NCBI GenBank assembly: GCA_033722375.1
Contig: JAWVZB010000003.1
Span: 1 to 62,399 of the forward strand
From: JAWVZB01 sp033722375
Lineage (GTDB): Bacteria > Actinomycetota > Nitriliruptoria > Nitriliruptorales > Nitriliruptoraceae
Length of the DNA stretch: 62,399 nucleotides
Reading direction: 5' to 3'
Both the position numbers and the translations under genes were made by a program. The stretch's first letter is position 1. Each line of letters opens with the position of its first letter. Below, piece by piece: positions 17,568 through 25,312 of this stretch. The notes under the pieces were generated by a model. It made no database searches and was not told where the DNA came from. It was given only the letters and a program-made list of their open reading frames with translations.

Positions 17568-18098
17568 TCAGCCCCCTTCTCCGTGGCCCTCGTCGTAGTG
17601 GCGGACCGACGCTGGGTCCACCACCGCGAGGAGCTGCTCCTGGAGCCAGCCCAGGTGATCCATGATGGCAACGGTGCGGGTGCGGGGATCGCCATCGCGC
17701 AGCGCGTCCCGGTCGATGTCCTCGATCCCGATCCTGGCCCCCAGCGCCAGCCGCAGGTCGTTGAGGACGCCGAGCACGAGCATGGCGTCCTCCGGCTCGA
17801 GTTCGAGACGGAGCCGGCCCCGGTTGGGCGTCGCGTCCTCGAGCAGCTCCACGATCGCATCGAGCCCCTCGAGCTTGGATTGGACGAGGTCGTCACGGAT
17901 GAGCCTGCGGAGCTCGTCGTCCGCTTCGTCGTCCCCCGACACGGTGGCGGGGAACAGTCTCGCGATCGCGGGATCGTCGGGGTCCTGCCCCTCGACGCTG
18001 GCACGGACGCTGTCGCGGAGCTGGCGGAGGAGCTGGACCTCGAAGGGCTCGAGCTCGGCGCGGATGCGGTCGCCGTGCCGCCGGAACGCCCCGCTCAC
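17568..18098 (-). CDS. DUF2017 family protein
   Basis: A 176-residue, largely helical, acidic protein that I assign to DUF2017, the actinobacterial family regularly encoded next to ClpS (as Rv1332 next to Rv1331). Visible features are the N-terminal basic stretch FRRHGDRIRAELEPFEVQLLRQL and the middle FPATVSGDDEADDELRRL. The conserved block EPEDAMLVLGVLNDLRLALG lies near residue 115. It follows clpS by 7 bases in the same operon. Function unknown; the pairing suggests a role around N-end-rule proteolysis. Confidence 0.85.
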   Translation of the reverse strand: MSGAFRRHGDRIRAELEPFEVQLLRQLRDSVRASVEGQDPDDPAIARLFPATVSGDDEADDELRRLIRDDLVQSKLEGLDAIVELLEDATPNRGRLRLELEPEDAMLVLGVLNDLRLALGARIGIEDIDRDALRDGDPRTRTVAIMDHLGWLQEQLLAVVDPASVRHYDEGHGEGG

Positions 18099-18105
18099 AG
18101 CATCG

Positions 18106-18426
18106 TCAGGAGCTGCGCTGCATCGTGGCCTGGAGGCCGTGCTGGTGCAGCTGGTGGACGTACATCTCCGCCTGTTCGCGCGGTTCGCTCGCGACCAGTG
18201 CCCGGCCTTTGTTGTGGACCTCGAGCATCAGTTTGCGGGCGATCGGCTCGGGGTAGCCGAAGACCTTGCGGAAGACGTAGACGACATAGGACATCAGGTT
18301 GACCGGGTCGTCCCACACCAGCACGTCCCACGGCGGATCCTCCTCGACCAGTTCCGAGGTGTCCGCTTCCTGCTCGCGCACGGGGGCCGTGGCTGGGGCG
18401 GCCATCCTCGCATCCAGCAGCCCCAT
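18106..18426 (-). CDS. clpS: ATP-dependent Clp protease adaptor ClpS
   Basis: A 106-residue protein with an approximately 35-residue flexible N-terminal tail followed by the ClpS fold: DVLVWDDPVNLMSYVVYVFRK, then EVHNKGRALVASEPREQAEMYVHQL. DD-PVN provides the N-degron pocket residues. It delivers proteins with N-terminal Leu, Phe, Trp or Tyr to Clp unfoldases. I use ATG 18426 because GAGGG overlaps the preceding stop. An in-frame extension upstream overlaps the cold-shock gene and is unlikely. With aat in the same window it completes the core of the bacterial N-degron route. Confidence 0.93.
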   Translation of the reverse strand: MGLLDARMAAPATAPVREQEADTSELVEEDPPWDVLVWDDPVNLMSYVVYVFRKVFGYPEPIARKLMLEVHNKGRALVASEPREQAEMYVHQLHQHGLQATMQRSS

Positions 18427-18434
18427 CAGATCCC

Positions 18435-18746
18435 TCAGCGGCGACGCCGCCGTGCCATCCGGCGCTGCCGCTCGAGCTCCTGGAGCTCCGACCACGACGG
18501 CGGGGGGTTCATCGTTCGGCCGACCGGGTTGTCCTCGGGTGCGGACTTCGTGACCGTGACGGACAGCGCGCGGGGCTCGCCGCGAGGCTCGTCCCCTTCG
18601 GCCTCCTCGAACTCCACGACATCACCAGACTGCAGCTCACCGTCGGCCACGTCGTCGGTGGAGACGTAGAAGTCGCGGCCGTCGTCCCCGGTGATGAACC
18701 CGAAGTTGCGATCGGCGTGGAAGACCTTGACGCGGCCGGTGGGCAT
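18435..18746 (-). CDS. Cold-shock domain protein with basic C-terminal tail
   Basis: A 103-residue protein. The first ~65 residues are a CSD: GRVKVFHADRNFGFITGDDG (RNP1-like KxFGFI) and DFYVSTDDVADGELQSGDVVEFEEAEG. An unusual C-terminal extension contains PPPSWSELQELERQRR and ends in a run of arginines. ATG 18746 is supported by AGGA 8 bases upstream. It probably binds single-stranded RNA or DNA; the Arg-rich tail may raise affinity. It is the first gene before clpS, with the stop codon overlapping the clpS ribosome binding site. Confidence 0.9.
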   Translation of the reverse strand: MPTGRVKVFHADRNFGFITGDDGRDFYVSTDDVADGELQSGDVVEFEEAEGDEPRGEPRALSVTVTKSAPEDNPVGRTMNPPPSWSELQELERQRRMARRRRR

Positions 18747-18838
18747 GCTGGTGGTCCTGTTCGTCTGGCGGGAGGAGATGGAAGTCGTTGGGCCGAGGGT
18801 ACCGGTTCGCTCCGCCCGGTCGGGGCGCGACCGGGTCA

Positions 18839-19120
18839 CTACCCGTGGGCGGCCGCGTAGGCCCGGGCCGCGTCGAGCACAGCGTCGAGGTCGCCCTCAA
18901 CGAGCGCCCTGATCGGCGTGCGCCCCCCGAGGCGACGTTGCTCCTGACGGAACCACCGCCCCGCTACCTCGTCGCTGACCCAGCCCTGGAGGACCCGGAG
19001 CGCGTCGAGCGCGGCGTCGGTGGCTTCGCCCGAGCCGGCGTCGCGGAGGAGGTCGACCTCGTCGTCACCGACCACGAACCGCAGCTCCGCCTCGTCATCG
19101 AGGGGCTCGTCGCGGTACAC
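18839..19120 (-). CDS. Small protein resembling the MbcA/ParS toxin-binding domain
   Basis: A 93-residue acidic protein. The second half, with LQGWVSDEVAGRWF, LGGRTPIRALVEGD and a terminal alpha-helix, resembles the C-terminal domain shared by MbcA/ParS/Xre antitoxins (DUF2384-like), where LGG-x-P-L lies in the toxin-binding site. No helix-turn-helix half precedes it and no RES-domain toxin is next to it, so a classical toxin-antitoxin pair is not supported. It begins 3 bases after the stop of a coiled-coil gene, so the two are probably co-translated. The resemblance is by eye only. Confidence 0.6.
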   Translation of the reverse strand: MYRDEPLDDEAELRFVVGDDEVDLLRDAGSGEATDAALDALRVLQGWVSDEVAGRWFRQEQRRLGGRTPIRALVEGDLDAVLDAARAYAAAHG

Positions 19121-19122
19121 GC

Positions 19123-19452
19123 TCAGGCCGACCGCTTGAGCTGGTCGTGTTCCTGTTCCGATTCCTCGACGTAGCGGCGTGCCGCCTCGATCCGGTCGGG
19201 GAGCCGTCGGAGCTCGTCCTCGACCACCCGCATCCGTTGCTCGACGGCCTTGTCGAGCTGGTCGTCGGTCGACCGGAGCGCGCGGCGGAGACGGCGATCG
19301 ACGGTGCGAGCCGCCTGCCTGCGTTCTTCCGCCGCCGCGATGAGGCGCTCCCGCTCCCGCCGCAGGTACTCCTGGTAGCGCTGGAGTGCTTCGAGCTCCT
19401 CGCGGGCCCGGAGCAGGGCGAAGTAGGCCGCCTGGATCTCGTCGCGAGGCAT
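19123..19452 (-). CDS. Coiled-coil protein of unknown function
   Basis: A 109-residue highly charged protein that is almost entirely heptad-like helix: REELEALQRYQEYLRRER near residue 17, AAEERRQAARTVDRRLRR in the middle and EESEQEHDQLKRSA at the end. There is no membrane segment or signal peptide, so it is likely cytosolic. It starts one base after the stop of the SRPBCC gene (TGAG-ATG) and is followed by the DUF2384-like gene, forming a three-gene unit. I recognise no family. Confidence 0.65.
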   Translation of the reverse strand: MPRDEIQAAYFALLRAREELEALQRYQEYLRRERERLIAAAEERRQAARTVDRRLRRALRSTDDQLDKAVEQRMRVVEDELRRLPDRIEAARRYVEESEQEHDQLKRSA

Positions 19453-19453
19453 C

Positions 19454-19888
19454 TCAGCCGGACTCGACGCGTCGCTTGAGCCCCTTCAGGCCGGTCTCCA
19501 TGATCACCCGTGCTGCGCGCTTCTTCATGAACCCAGGGAGTGGGAGGTCGACGTCGACCGCCAGCGAGTAGGTCACCTCGGTGCCCCCGTCGCGTGTGGT
19601 GAGCGAATAGCGACCGTCGAGCTGGTTGATCTGCTTGCCCTCCTCGAGCTCCCAGGTCAGCCGTTCCGGCTCGTCGTGCTCGTAGACGAGGACGTAGGTG
19701 ACCTCCATGACGCGCGCATCGACGGTGAAGCGCACGCGCAGCGGACGGCCCTGCTCGTCAGCATCCAGTACCTCGGCCTTCTGCACGCCCTCGGCCCATT
19801 CGGGATAGGACTCCATGTCGATGATGACGTCGTAGATGTCCTGGGGCGGGGCGTCGATCGTGATGCTCTGGGTCTCGGCACGGGCCAC
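19454..19888 (-). CDS. SRPBCC (START-like) family protein
   Basis: A 144-residue protein of the polyketide cyclase/dehydrase group of SRPBCC proteins. Typical features are SITIDAPPQDIYDVIIDMESYPEWAEGV at the N terminus, a central antiparallel sheet (RVRFTVDARVMEVTYVL), and the long C-terminal helix with FMKKRAARVIMETGLKGLKRRVE. Such proteins bind lipids or hydrophobic ligands, or act as small cyclases; the ligand is not predictable here. It is the first gene of a short unit with the coiled-coil and DUF2384-like genes. Confidence 0.85.
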   Translation of the reverse strand: MARAETQSITIDAPPQDIYDVIIDMESYPEWAEGVQKAEVLDADEQGRPLRVRFTVDARVMEVTYVLVYEHDEPERLTWELEEGKQINQLDGRYSLTTRDGGTEVTYSLAVDVDLPLPGFMKKRAARVIMETGLKGLKRRVESG

Positions 19889-19942
19889 GGAGGGCCTCCT
19901 GTTCGACGGGCAGGGTGAGGGTAGTGAGCGCTGCCTTGCCAG

Positions 19943-20968
19943 CTACTGCCCAGCCGGCGTCCGGTCGGACTGGGCCAGATCGGCCTGGATGCGTTCGATG
20001 CCCGCCTCCATCTCCCTCAGTTCCCGTAGGTCTCGGGCGATGCGACGGCGGAGCGTCCGGGCATGCTCGGTGGCCGGCCCCAGCGCCTCGGGGCCCTCCC
20101 CTTCCCAGGCGGGGCACAACGACCGGAAATCGCACCAGCCACACAGCCGGTTCGGCGTGGGCTCGTACGCCTCGTTGCGCACCCCCCGGGCCGTCTCGAT
20201 CGCCGCGGCCCGGGCGCCGTCGAGGTCGAGGTCGTCGATCGGCAGCTCGATCTCGACGCCGGCGACCACGAAGTCGAGGGACACGCTGACGGGGAGCCGT
20301 CCGTACAGCCACTCGCAGGCGAGGGCGTAGATCGCGAGTTGAAGCGAGCCCGCGACCCGCGCCCGGTTCTTGACGCGTCGGTTCGTCTTGTAGTCGACCA
20401 CCCGGAGGTCACCGTCGTCGCTGACGTCGACACGGTCGATGGCGCCCACGACGAGTGCCTCGTCGCCGAGCGGTAGCTCGAACCAGGCTTCGGTGGCCAT
20501 CGGGAGGCGGTAGTCCTCGATCGCACGCCGGCGGAACCGCAGCAACACCTGCTGCGCGTGGCGGTAGTAGGCCAGCTGTTCGTCGCGCGTCAGTTCCCCG
20601 AAGCCCGACGAGTCCCACGCCTCGTACAAGGCGTCGAGCAGTTCCTTCTCGCTGGGAGGCTCGGGGAGCTTCCTGTCATAGAACGCCTCGAGCGCCCCGT
20701 GGATCGAGGTTCCGAACGACAGCGCAGGCGCGGGAACGCCTGGCAGCCGGTCGACGTAGCCGTAGCGGAACTGGGCTGGGCAGCGCCGGTAGGTGTCGAT
20801 CCGACTGAACGACAGCCGGACCCGGCCCTCTGCATCGATGAGCGGGGGCGTCTCGGGTTCGAACTCGCCGAGCTCCACGTCGTCGAGCAGGACGAGCTCC
20901 GAGGTGGCCGTGTCCGAGCTGGCCTCAGTGGCCGCGACACTGGGCTCCGCCACCTGCTGGTCGCTCAC
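19943..20968 (-). CDS. RecB-family (Cas4/AddB-like) Fe-S exonuclease
   Basis: A 341-residue stand-alone PD-(D/E)XK nuclease, like mycobacterial Rv2119. Catalytic elements are H90 in SFGTSIHGALE, D178 in GAIDRVD, and D192-x-K194 in VVDYKT. Four cysteines (C63 in YRRCPAQF, then C276-x2-C279-x5-C285 in LCGWCDFRSLC) match the Fe-S cluster spacing of AddB and Cas4. The first ~45 residues are acidic and disordered. GTG 20968 is preceded by GGAGGG. There is no helicase domain and no CRISPR array in the window, so a repair role is more likely than adaptation. Confidence 0.9.
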   Translation of the reverse strand: MSDQQVAEPSVAATEASSDTATSELVLLDDVELGEFEPETPPLIDAEGRVRLSFSRIDTYRRCPAQFRYGYVDRLPGVPAPALSFGTSIHGALEAFYDRKLPEPPSEKELLDALYEAWDSSGFGELTRDEQLAYYRHAQQVLLRFRRRAIEDYRLPMATEAWFELPLGDEALVVGAIDRVDVSDDGDLRVVDYKTNRRVKNRARVAGSLQLAIYALACEWLYGRLPVSVSLDFVVAGVEIELPIDDLDLDGARAAAIETARGVRNEAYEPTPNRLCGWCDFRSLCPAWEGEGPEALGPATEHARTLRRRIARDLRELREMEAGIERIQADLAQSDRTPAGQ

Positions 20969-21122
20969 GATCCCTCCGTCGTTGCCTGTTGGCCGCTTCT
21001 GGCTGCGGTGACCCCGTTCCTTCAGCGGTGTCAGCCGCGTGGCGACCGTACCCCTGGGCTGTGACAAGCTCAGCGAGCCGTGACGCGGGGCTGTGGACGC
21101 GGCCGCTCTCTCCGCTGCCGCT

Positions 21123-21143
21123 GTCAGCCGTTCACCGGCTGAC
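21123..21143 (-). terminator. Stem-loop overlapping the hisN stop codon
   Basis: GTCAGCCG (21123-21130) and CGGCTGAC (21136-21143) form a perfect 8-bp stem with a 5-base loop that contains the hisN stop. No T-run follows, as is common for actinobacterial terminators. The downstream 20969-21122 gap shows no other feature. Confidence 0.45.
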
Positions 21144-21911
21144 GTGTCGCTCCACGAGGTCGAGGATCTCGTCGTGCAGGTGGCCGTTGGTCGATACTGC
21201 GCTGCCGCCGTCAGCGGCGCGTCGCCCGTCGAGATCGGTGAAGCGGCCACCGGCGGCCTCGACCACCACCTTGACCGCTGCGAGGTCCCAGAGGCTGACC
21301 GCGGCTTCGAGCGCCGCATCGGTGGAGCCGGCGGCAACGAGGCAGTGCTGCCAGAAGTCGCCGTAGCCCCGCTGTCTGCGCGTGGTCGTCGCGAGCGCCT
21401 CCACCAGTGGGAGCGCTCCCTTCCGCTGGAAGTAGTTGAGGCCGCCGAACGCGACCTCGGCGTCCCCCAGTTGCTTCACATCGCTGACCCGGATCTCCCG
21501 ACCATCCTGGAGCGCCGGGCCTCCGACGGTCGCCGACCAACGGCTGCCGAGCGCCGGGGCGCTCACGACGCCGAGCACCTCTTCGCCGTCGACCTGGAGC
21601 GCGATCAGCGTCGCGAAGATGGGGTTGCCCTTGACGAAGTTCGAGGTCCCGTCGATCGGGTCGATGATCCACCGTGGGGCCGCCTCGGGCCCGATGAGGC
21701 CGTCCTCCTCCCCCAGCACGGCGTGATCGGGATAGCGGTCCCCGATGGCGCGCCGCAACGCTGCCTCGGTGTCTCGGTCAGCCGGCGTCACCGGGGTGCC
21801 GTCCGCCTTGCGATCGGGCCGGGCCCGCTCGGTCCCGAAGGCCCCGAACGTCAGATCGTCGGCGAGGTCCGCCAACTCGTGGGCGAACGACAGCTCCGCG
21901 TCCCAGGTCAC
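21132..21911 (-). CDS. hisN: Inositol-monophosphatase-family histidinol-phosphatase
   Basis: A 259-residue Mg-dependent phosphatase. Metal ligands are in GEED (residues 67-70) and IIDPIDGTSNF (D84, D87), and the C-terminal metal ligand is in LWDLAAVKVVVEAAGGRFTDL. The stretch GYGDFWQHCLVAAGSTDAAL is characteristic of the HisN histidinol-phosphatase subgroup rather than of inositol phosphatases. It would catalyse the penultimate step of histidine synthesis. GTG start, 10 bases after the upstream gene's stop. General inositol- or nucleotide-phosphatase activity cannot be excluded. Confidence 0.87.
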   Translation of the reverse strand: MTWDAELSFAHELADLADDLTFGAFGTERARPDRKADGTPVTPADRDTEAALRRAIGDRYPDHAVLGEEDGLIGPEAAPRWIIDPIDGTSNFVKGNPIFATLIALQVDGEEVLGVVSAPALGSRWSATVGGPALQDGREIRVSDVKQLGDAEVAFGGLNYFQRKGALPLVEALATTTRRQRGYGDFWQHCLVAAGSTDAALEAAVSLWDLAAVKVVVEAAGGRFTDLDGRRAADGGSAVSTNGHLHDEILDLVERHVSR

Positions 21912-21921
21912 CTGGCGGCGA

Positions 21922-22395
21922 TCACCAGTCGAAGGTCATGTCGTCGAACCGGAGGATGATGTCGTTGGGCTGGACCGTCAGGGTGACCTCCTCGCGGGGC
22001 ACCCACAGGGGGATGCATGGCCCCTGGCCCGCGTGGCCCATCAGGCAGATCAGGAGCTGGCCGTCGTCGTCGAGACCGACGATCTGGCGGGCGTAGGACA
22101 GCAGTTCCGTGAAGTCGGCTTGGCCGGCGCGCCGCTTCTGATACGCACTGGCCCAACGTGACTCCGAGCGCCCGTAGTTCGCGATCACCTGGCCGGGATG
22201 CAGCTTGCACAGTGCCTTGAGGCTGCGCACCGACTCGAGGGCCTTGTCCTGCTTCGGGGTCTTGCCGACCCGTACGGCGGCGTCCGGCGTGCCGAGCCGA
22301 CCCGGTAGATCCTCGAGCTCGAAGTTGCCGGCAGCCTGGGCGGCCTTCTGGCGCTCGACGGGCACCTCGACTTCGATCTTGCCCTTCGTGGCCAC
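21922..22395 (-). CDS. Hypothetical protein
   Basis: A 157-residue soluble protein that I do not recognise. It starts with an alternating charged beta-strand (KGKIEVEVPVER), has a central Lys/Arg-rich helical part (YQKRRAGQADFTELLSYARQ) and a C-terminal beta-rich domain with LICLMGHAGQG and IILRFDDMTFDW. The GTG start at 22395 has AGGAG 5 bases upstream. It directly precedes hisN with a 10-base gap. There are no metal motifs or membrane segments. Confidence 0.7.
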   Translation of the reverse strand: MATKGKIEVEVPVERQKAAQAAGNFELEDLPGRLGTPDAAVRVGKTPKQDKALESVRSLKALCKLHPGQVIANYGRSESRWASAYQKRRAGQADFTELLSYARQIVGLDDDGQLLICLMGHAGQGPCIPLWVPREEVTLTVQPNDIILRFDDMTFDW

Positions 22396-22558
22396 AGTGT
22401 CTCCTGTCGGACTGCGAGTGGGAGGTGGCGGGGCGGACGTGGGAATGGAGGTGTCCGGCCCGTTCGGCTGGAGCGTACCGGGATGAGGTGTCACGGTCGG
22501 TGGACAGAAGGGCCCGAGGGCCCGCAGCTCCTGTCCATGGTCCGTACCTCGCGCGCAG

Positions 22559-22631
22559 TAGCCCCGACGGGATTCGAACCCGCGTTACCGCCTTGAAAGG
22601 GCGGGGTGCTGGGCCGCTGCACTACGGGGCC
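22559..22631 (-). tRNA. tRNA-Glu (UUC)
   Basis: Read on the minus strand this folds as a cloverleaf of 73 bases. Acceptor GGCCCCG pairs with CGGGGCT. The D stem is GTGC/GCAC. The anticodon stem CCGCC/GGCGG carries the loop CTTTCAA with anticodon TTC. The T arm is GCGGG-TTCGAAT-CCCGT. The CCA end is not encoded. Confidence 0.95.
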
Positions 22632-22673
22632 GGGCGACTGCTCGTCGCGGGCGGCGAAGGGTACTGCCACGCG

Positions 22674-23429
22674 CTACCGCTCGGACGCCGTGACGCTCCT
22701 TGGGTGCGTGGTCGCCGGTCGCCGGGGACCTGACACCCCCCAGACCAAGACACGCCACAGCGCCTCGAACACGATGGCACGGCTGATCTTGCTCGCCCCC
22801 TCGCGACGTTCCACGAAGGTGATGGGGGTCTCGCTCACGCGGAAGCCGAGACGCCAGGAGCGCAGGACCATCTCGAGTTGGAAGGAGTACCCGTCGGAGC
22901 GGATCCCGAGCAGATCGATCTCCTCGAGCAGCTCACGGCGGTACGCCCGGTACCCGCTCGTCGCATCGCGCACCGGCACCCCCGTGACGACCTGCACGTA
23001 GCGGTTCCCCCCCGCCGACAGCAGCAGCCGGTGCCACGGCCAGTTCTCGATCCTGCCCCCCGGCACGTAGCGGCTACCGATCACCAGATCCGCGTGATGG
23101 AGCGCCGACACGAGGTCGGGAAGCTGCCCGGGGTCGTGCGACAGGTCGGCGTCCATCTCCACGAGCACGTCGTAGCCGCGCTCGAGCCCCCAGGACAGCC
23201 CGGCGCGGTACGCCGGCCCGAGGCCGCGCTTCTCCTCCCGGTGCAGGACCTCCACCTCCGGATGACGCGCCGCCAGCTCGTCGGCGAGCATCCCCGTCCC
23301 GTCGGGCGAGTTGTCGTCCACCACCAGCACGTGCGCCCCGACCGGTGCGGCGAGCGTCCGCTCGACGACCTCGGCGAGCGTGGCACGCTCGTTGTAGGTC
23401 GGCACGACGACCAGCGTCGAGGGTGTCAC
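22674..23429 (-). CDS. Polyprenol-phosphate mannosyltransferase (GT2, Ppm/DPM-like)
   Basis: A 251-residue GT-A fold glycosyltransferase of the dolichol-phosphate-mannose synthase type. Motifs are VVPTYNERATL, VVDDNSPDGTG near residue 37, the metal-binding EMDADLSHDP near 92 and the acceptor-side SGYRAYRRELL. It transfers mannose from GDP-mannose to a polyprenyl phosphate for lipoglycan or protein O-mannosylation. It lacks membrane segments, as does the Ppm domain of mycobacterial Ppm1. It follows lnt by 6 bases; in M. tuberculosis the two are fused into one protein. Confidence 0.92.
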   Translation of the reverse strand: MTPSTLVVVPTYNERATLAEVVERTLAAPVGAHVLVVDDNSPDGTGMLADELAARHPEVEVLHREEKRGLGPAYRAGLSWGLERGYDVLVEMDADLSHDPGQLPDLVSALHHADLVIGSRYVPGGRIENWPWHRLLLSAGGNRYVQVVTGVPVRDATSGYRAYRRELLEEIDLLGIRSDGYSFQLEMVLRSWRLGFRVSETPITFVERREGASKISRAIVFEALWRVLVWGVSGPRRPATTHPRSVTASER

Positions 23430-23435
23430 GGGCGA

Positions 23436-24956
23436 TCAACCTTCCGGCGGCTTGCGGCGTGCGCGGATCAGTACGACCACGAGCAGGGCGAGCAGTGCGA
23501 AACGCGCAGCGAACCCTACGACGTCCCCGAAGGTCAAGAAGGGGGTCGAGCCCGACACCAGGGGCACGTCCCGACGGATCGTCGTCAGCTCGAAGAGATC
23601 GGTGCGGTCGTGCACCGCTCCGCCGGCGTCGACGAACGCCGAAGCTCCGGCCAACGAGGCGTGGATGACCCACCGCCCCGTCTCGACCGCACGCAGTCGG
23701 CTCTGCGCGAGGTGCTGCGCTGGCTCCGCGCTGACGCCGAACGAGGCGTCGTTGGTCGCCACGACGATGAGGTCGGCCTCGGCACCCCGCACGTTCTCCC
23801 GAACCAGGTGGGGGAACAGCGATTCGAAGCAGATCACGCTCGCGACGTCGACACCGTCGACCGAGATCGGCTGGGGACCCTCGCCCGGGACACCGTCGCG
23901 GGGGATCTGCCGGAGCGGTCCGACGTCCCCGAGCACCGACCGCCACGGCACGAACTCGCCGAAGGGCACGAGATGGCGCTTGACGTAGCGCTCGACGACC
24001 TCGCCGTCGTTCCCGACGTGTAGCACGGTGTTCAGGAACGTTCCCGGGCGGGGCCCCTCGAGGTTGGCGCCGACCAGCAGCCCGCCGTCGACGACGGCCG
24101 CACCCTCCTCGAGCAGCCGGCGCAGGTCGGCCCCGGACTCCGTGTAGGGGTCACGGTCGATGCTGCTCTCGGGCCAGACCGTGACGTCCGGGGGTCGCTC
24201 AGTGCCCACCGCGGCGCTCGTGAGCTCGACCAGGTTCGAGGCGATCCTGCGGTCCTCGGCGGGCCCAGTCCTCGCTCGCTCCGGATCGTCGTTGCCCTGG
24301 ACGACGAGGACGTCGGCGACCTCATCGGCGGCGGGCGGCTCGACCGTGATGGCCACGGACAACAGCAGCACTGCCACCAGGAGGATGAAGGCGGGCTGGA
24401 GCCTCGCGAACCCGGCCACGCCCCGAACGCGGGTCTCCGTGGCGGTACGCCAGATGTCGTAGGCCAACGCCCCGACGGCGACGGTGAGGAGCGTCAGCCC
24501 GTGCTGCCCCAGCACCCGGGCGACCGGGAGCATCCACGAGCCGTCCACGTGGGCGTACGCCAGCGCGCCCCAGCCGAAGCCCCCCAGGGGCACGAGGTTC
24601 CGCCACGCATCCGCCCCGACCCACACGATGGGCGCGACCAGGACGATCCATCGACTGCCCAGATACGGGCGCGTGACGACCGCGGTGACGACGAGGAACA
24701 GGCTCTGCACGAGCGAGAGGAGGAACCAGGCGAGGAACCCCGCAGGCTCGATCAGCCACAGGAGCATGGGGAGGTAGGCAGCCAGGCCGGTGGCGAGACC
24801 GAGCAGTCCGGCGCGTTCAGGTGCAAGCCGCAGCGAGACCAGAAGGAGCCCGGGGGCCAGGAAGACGGTGGGCCACCAGCCCAGGGGCGGCTGCGACGCG
24901 TAGATCGTCAGACCGGCCAGTACCGCGGTGCCGAGGGCGAGCGGGCCCTGTCTCAC
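23436..24956 (-). CDS. lnt: Apolipoprotein N-acyltransferase
   Basis: A 506-residue protein with six to seven N-terminal membrane segments, a nitrilase-like periplasmic domain, and a C-terminal membrane segment ending RARRKPPEG. The nitrilase triad is visible: Glu in TVWPESSID, Lys in RYVKRHLVPFGEFVPWR and Cys in SVICFESLFP. It adds the third acyl chain to lipoproteins such as the BmpA-like and M15 lipoproteins in this window. It overlaps the DUF4193 gene by 4 bases and is followed at once by ppm. Confidence 0.93.
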   Translation of the reverse strand: MRQGPLALGTAVLAGLTIYASQPPLGWWPTVFLAPGLLLVSLRLAPERAGLLGLATGLAAYLPMLLWLIEPAGFLAWFLLSLVQSLFLVVTAVVTRPYLGSRWIVLVAPIVWVGADAWRNLVPLGGFGWGALAYAHVDGSWMLPVARVLGQHGLTLLTVAVGALAYDIWRTATETRVRGVAGFARLQPAFILLVAVLLLSVAITVEPPAADEVADVLVVQGNDDPERARTGPAEDRRIASNLVELTSAAVGTERPPDVTVWPESSIDRDPYTESGADLRRLLEEGAAVVDGGLLVGANLEGPRPGTFLNTVLHVGNDGEVVERYVKRHLVPFGEFVPWRSVLGDVGPLRQIPRDGVPGEGPQPISVDGVDVASVICFESLFPHLVRENVRGAEADLIVVATNDASFGVSAEPAQHLAQSRLRAVETGRWVIHASLAGASAFVDAGGAVHDRTDLFELTTIRRDVPLVSGSTPFLTFGDVVGFAARFALLALLVVVLIRARRKPPEG

Positions 24957-25312
24957 GCGCAGTCGCGACAGAGCATCTTCGTGGCGTCAGCGAGGGCGCT
25001 CTCGCGCTTCGCCATGAAACAGGAGGTACACACGAACTCCCCCTCCTGAAGGCCGTCCTCGCCCTCTTCGGCGATGTCGAGCTCCTCGTCGAGGTCGCCC
25101 AGGAGCACCGCAGCGTCCAGGGCAGGGGCGTCGTCGGCCGCGGCGTAGCCGTCGTCCTCCTCGCTGTCGCCATCGTCGTCGATGTCGTCGTCGACGAACG
25201 TCTCGGGGTCCTCGTCGAAGTCGCCCTCGTCATCGAACTCGCCGTCATCGGGCTCGACGAGATCGTCGTCGAGATCGTCGAGCTCGGGCTCGTCGATGCT
25301 CGGGTCGTCCAC
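24953..25312 (-). CDS. DUF4193-family acidic zinc-ribbon protein
   Basis: A 119-residue protein whose first ~85 residues are extremely Asp/Glu-rich. It ends in a four-cysteine ribbon, FVCTSCFMAKRESAL...MLCRDCA. This C-terminal pattern fits the actinobacterial DUF4193 family. GAC/GAT/GAG codon runs make the DNA locally repetitive (about 25080-25300), mirrored as GTCGTC on the plus strand. It overlaps lnt by 4 bases and appears to lead the lnt-ppm unit. Function unknown. Confidence 0.85.
   Translation of the reverse strand: MDDPSIDEPELDDLDDDLVEPDDGEFDDEGDFDEDPETFVDDDIDDDGDSEEDDGYAAADDAPALDAAVLLGDLDEELDIAEEGEDGLQEGEFVCTSCFMAKRESALADATKMLCRDCA

Noticed and set aside
18839..19452. A type II toxin-antitoxin pair
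   Set aside because: The small protein resembles an antitoxin C-terminal domain, but its partner is a plain coiled coil with no RES or other toxin fold and there is no HTH.
19943..20968. CRISPR Cas4
   Set aside because: The Fe-S nuclease motif fits Cas4, but there are no repeats, cas1 or cas2 anywhere in the window, and the gene resembles a widespread actinobacterial orphan.
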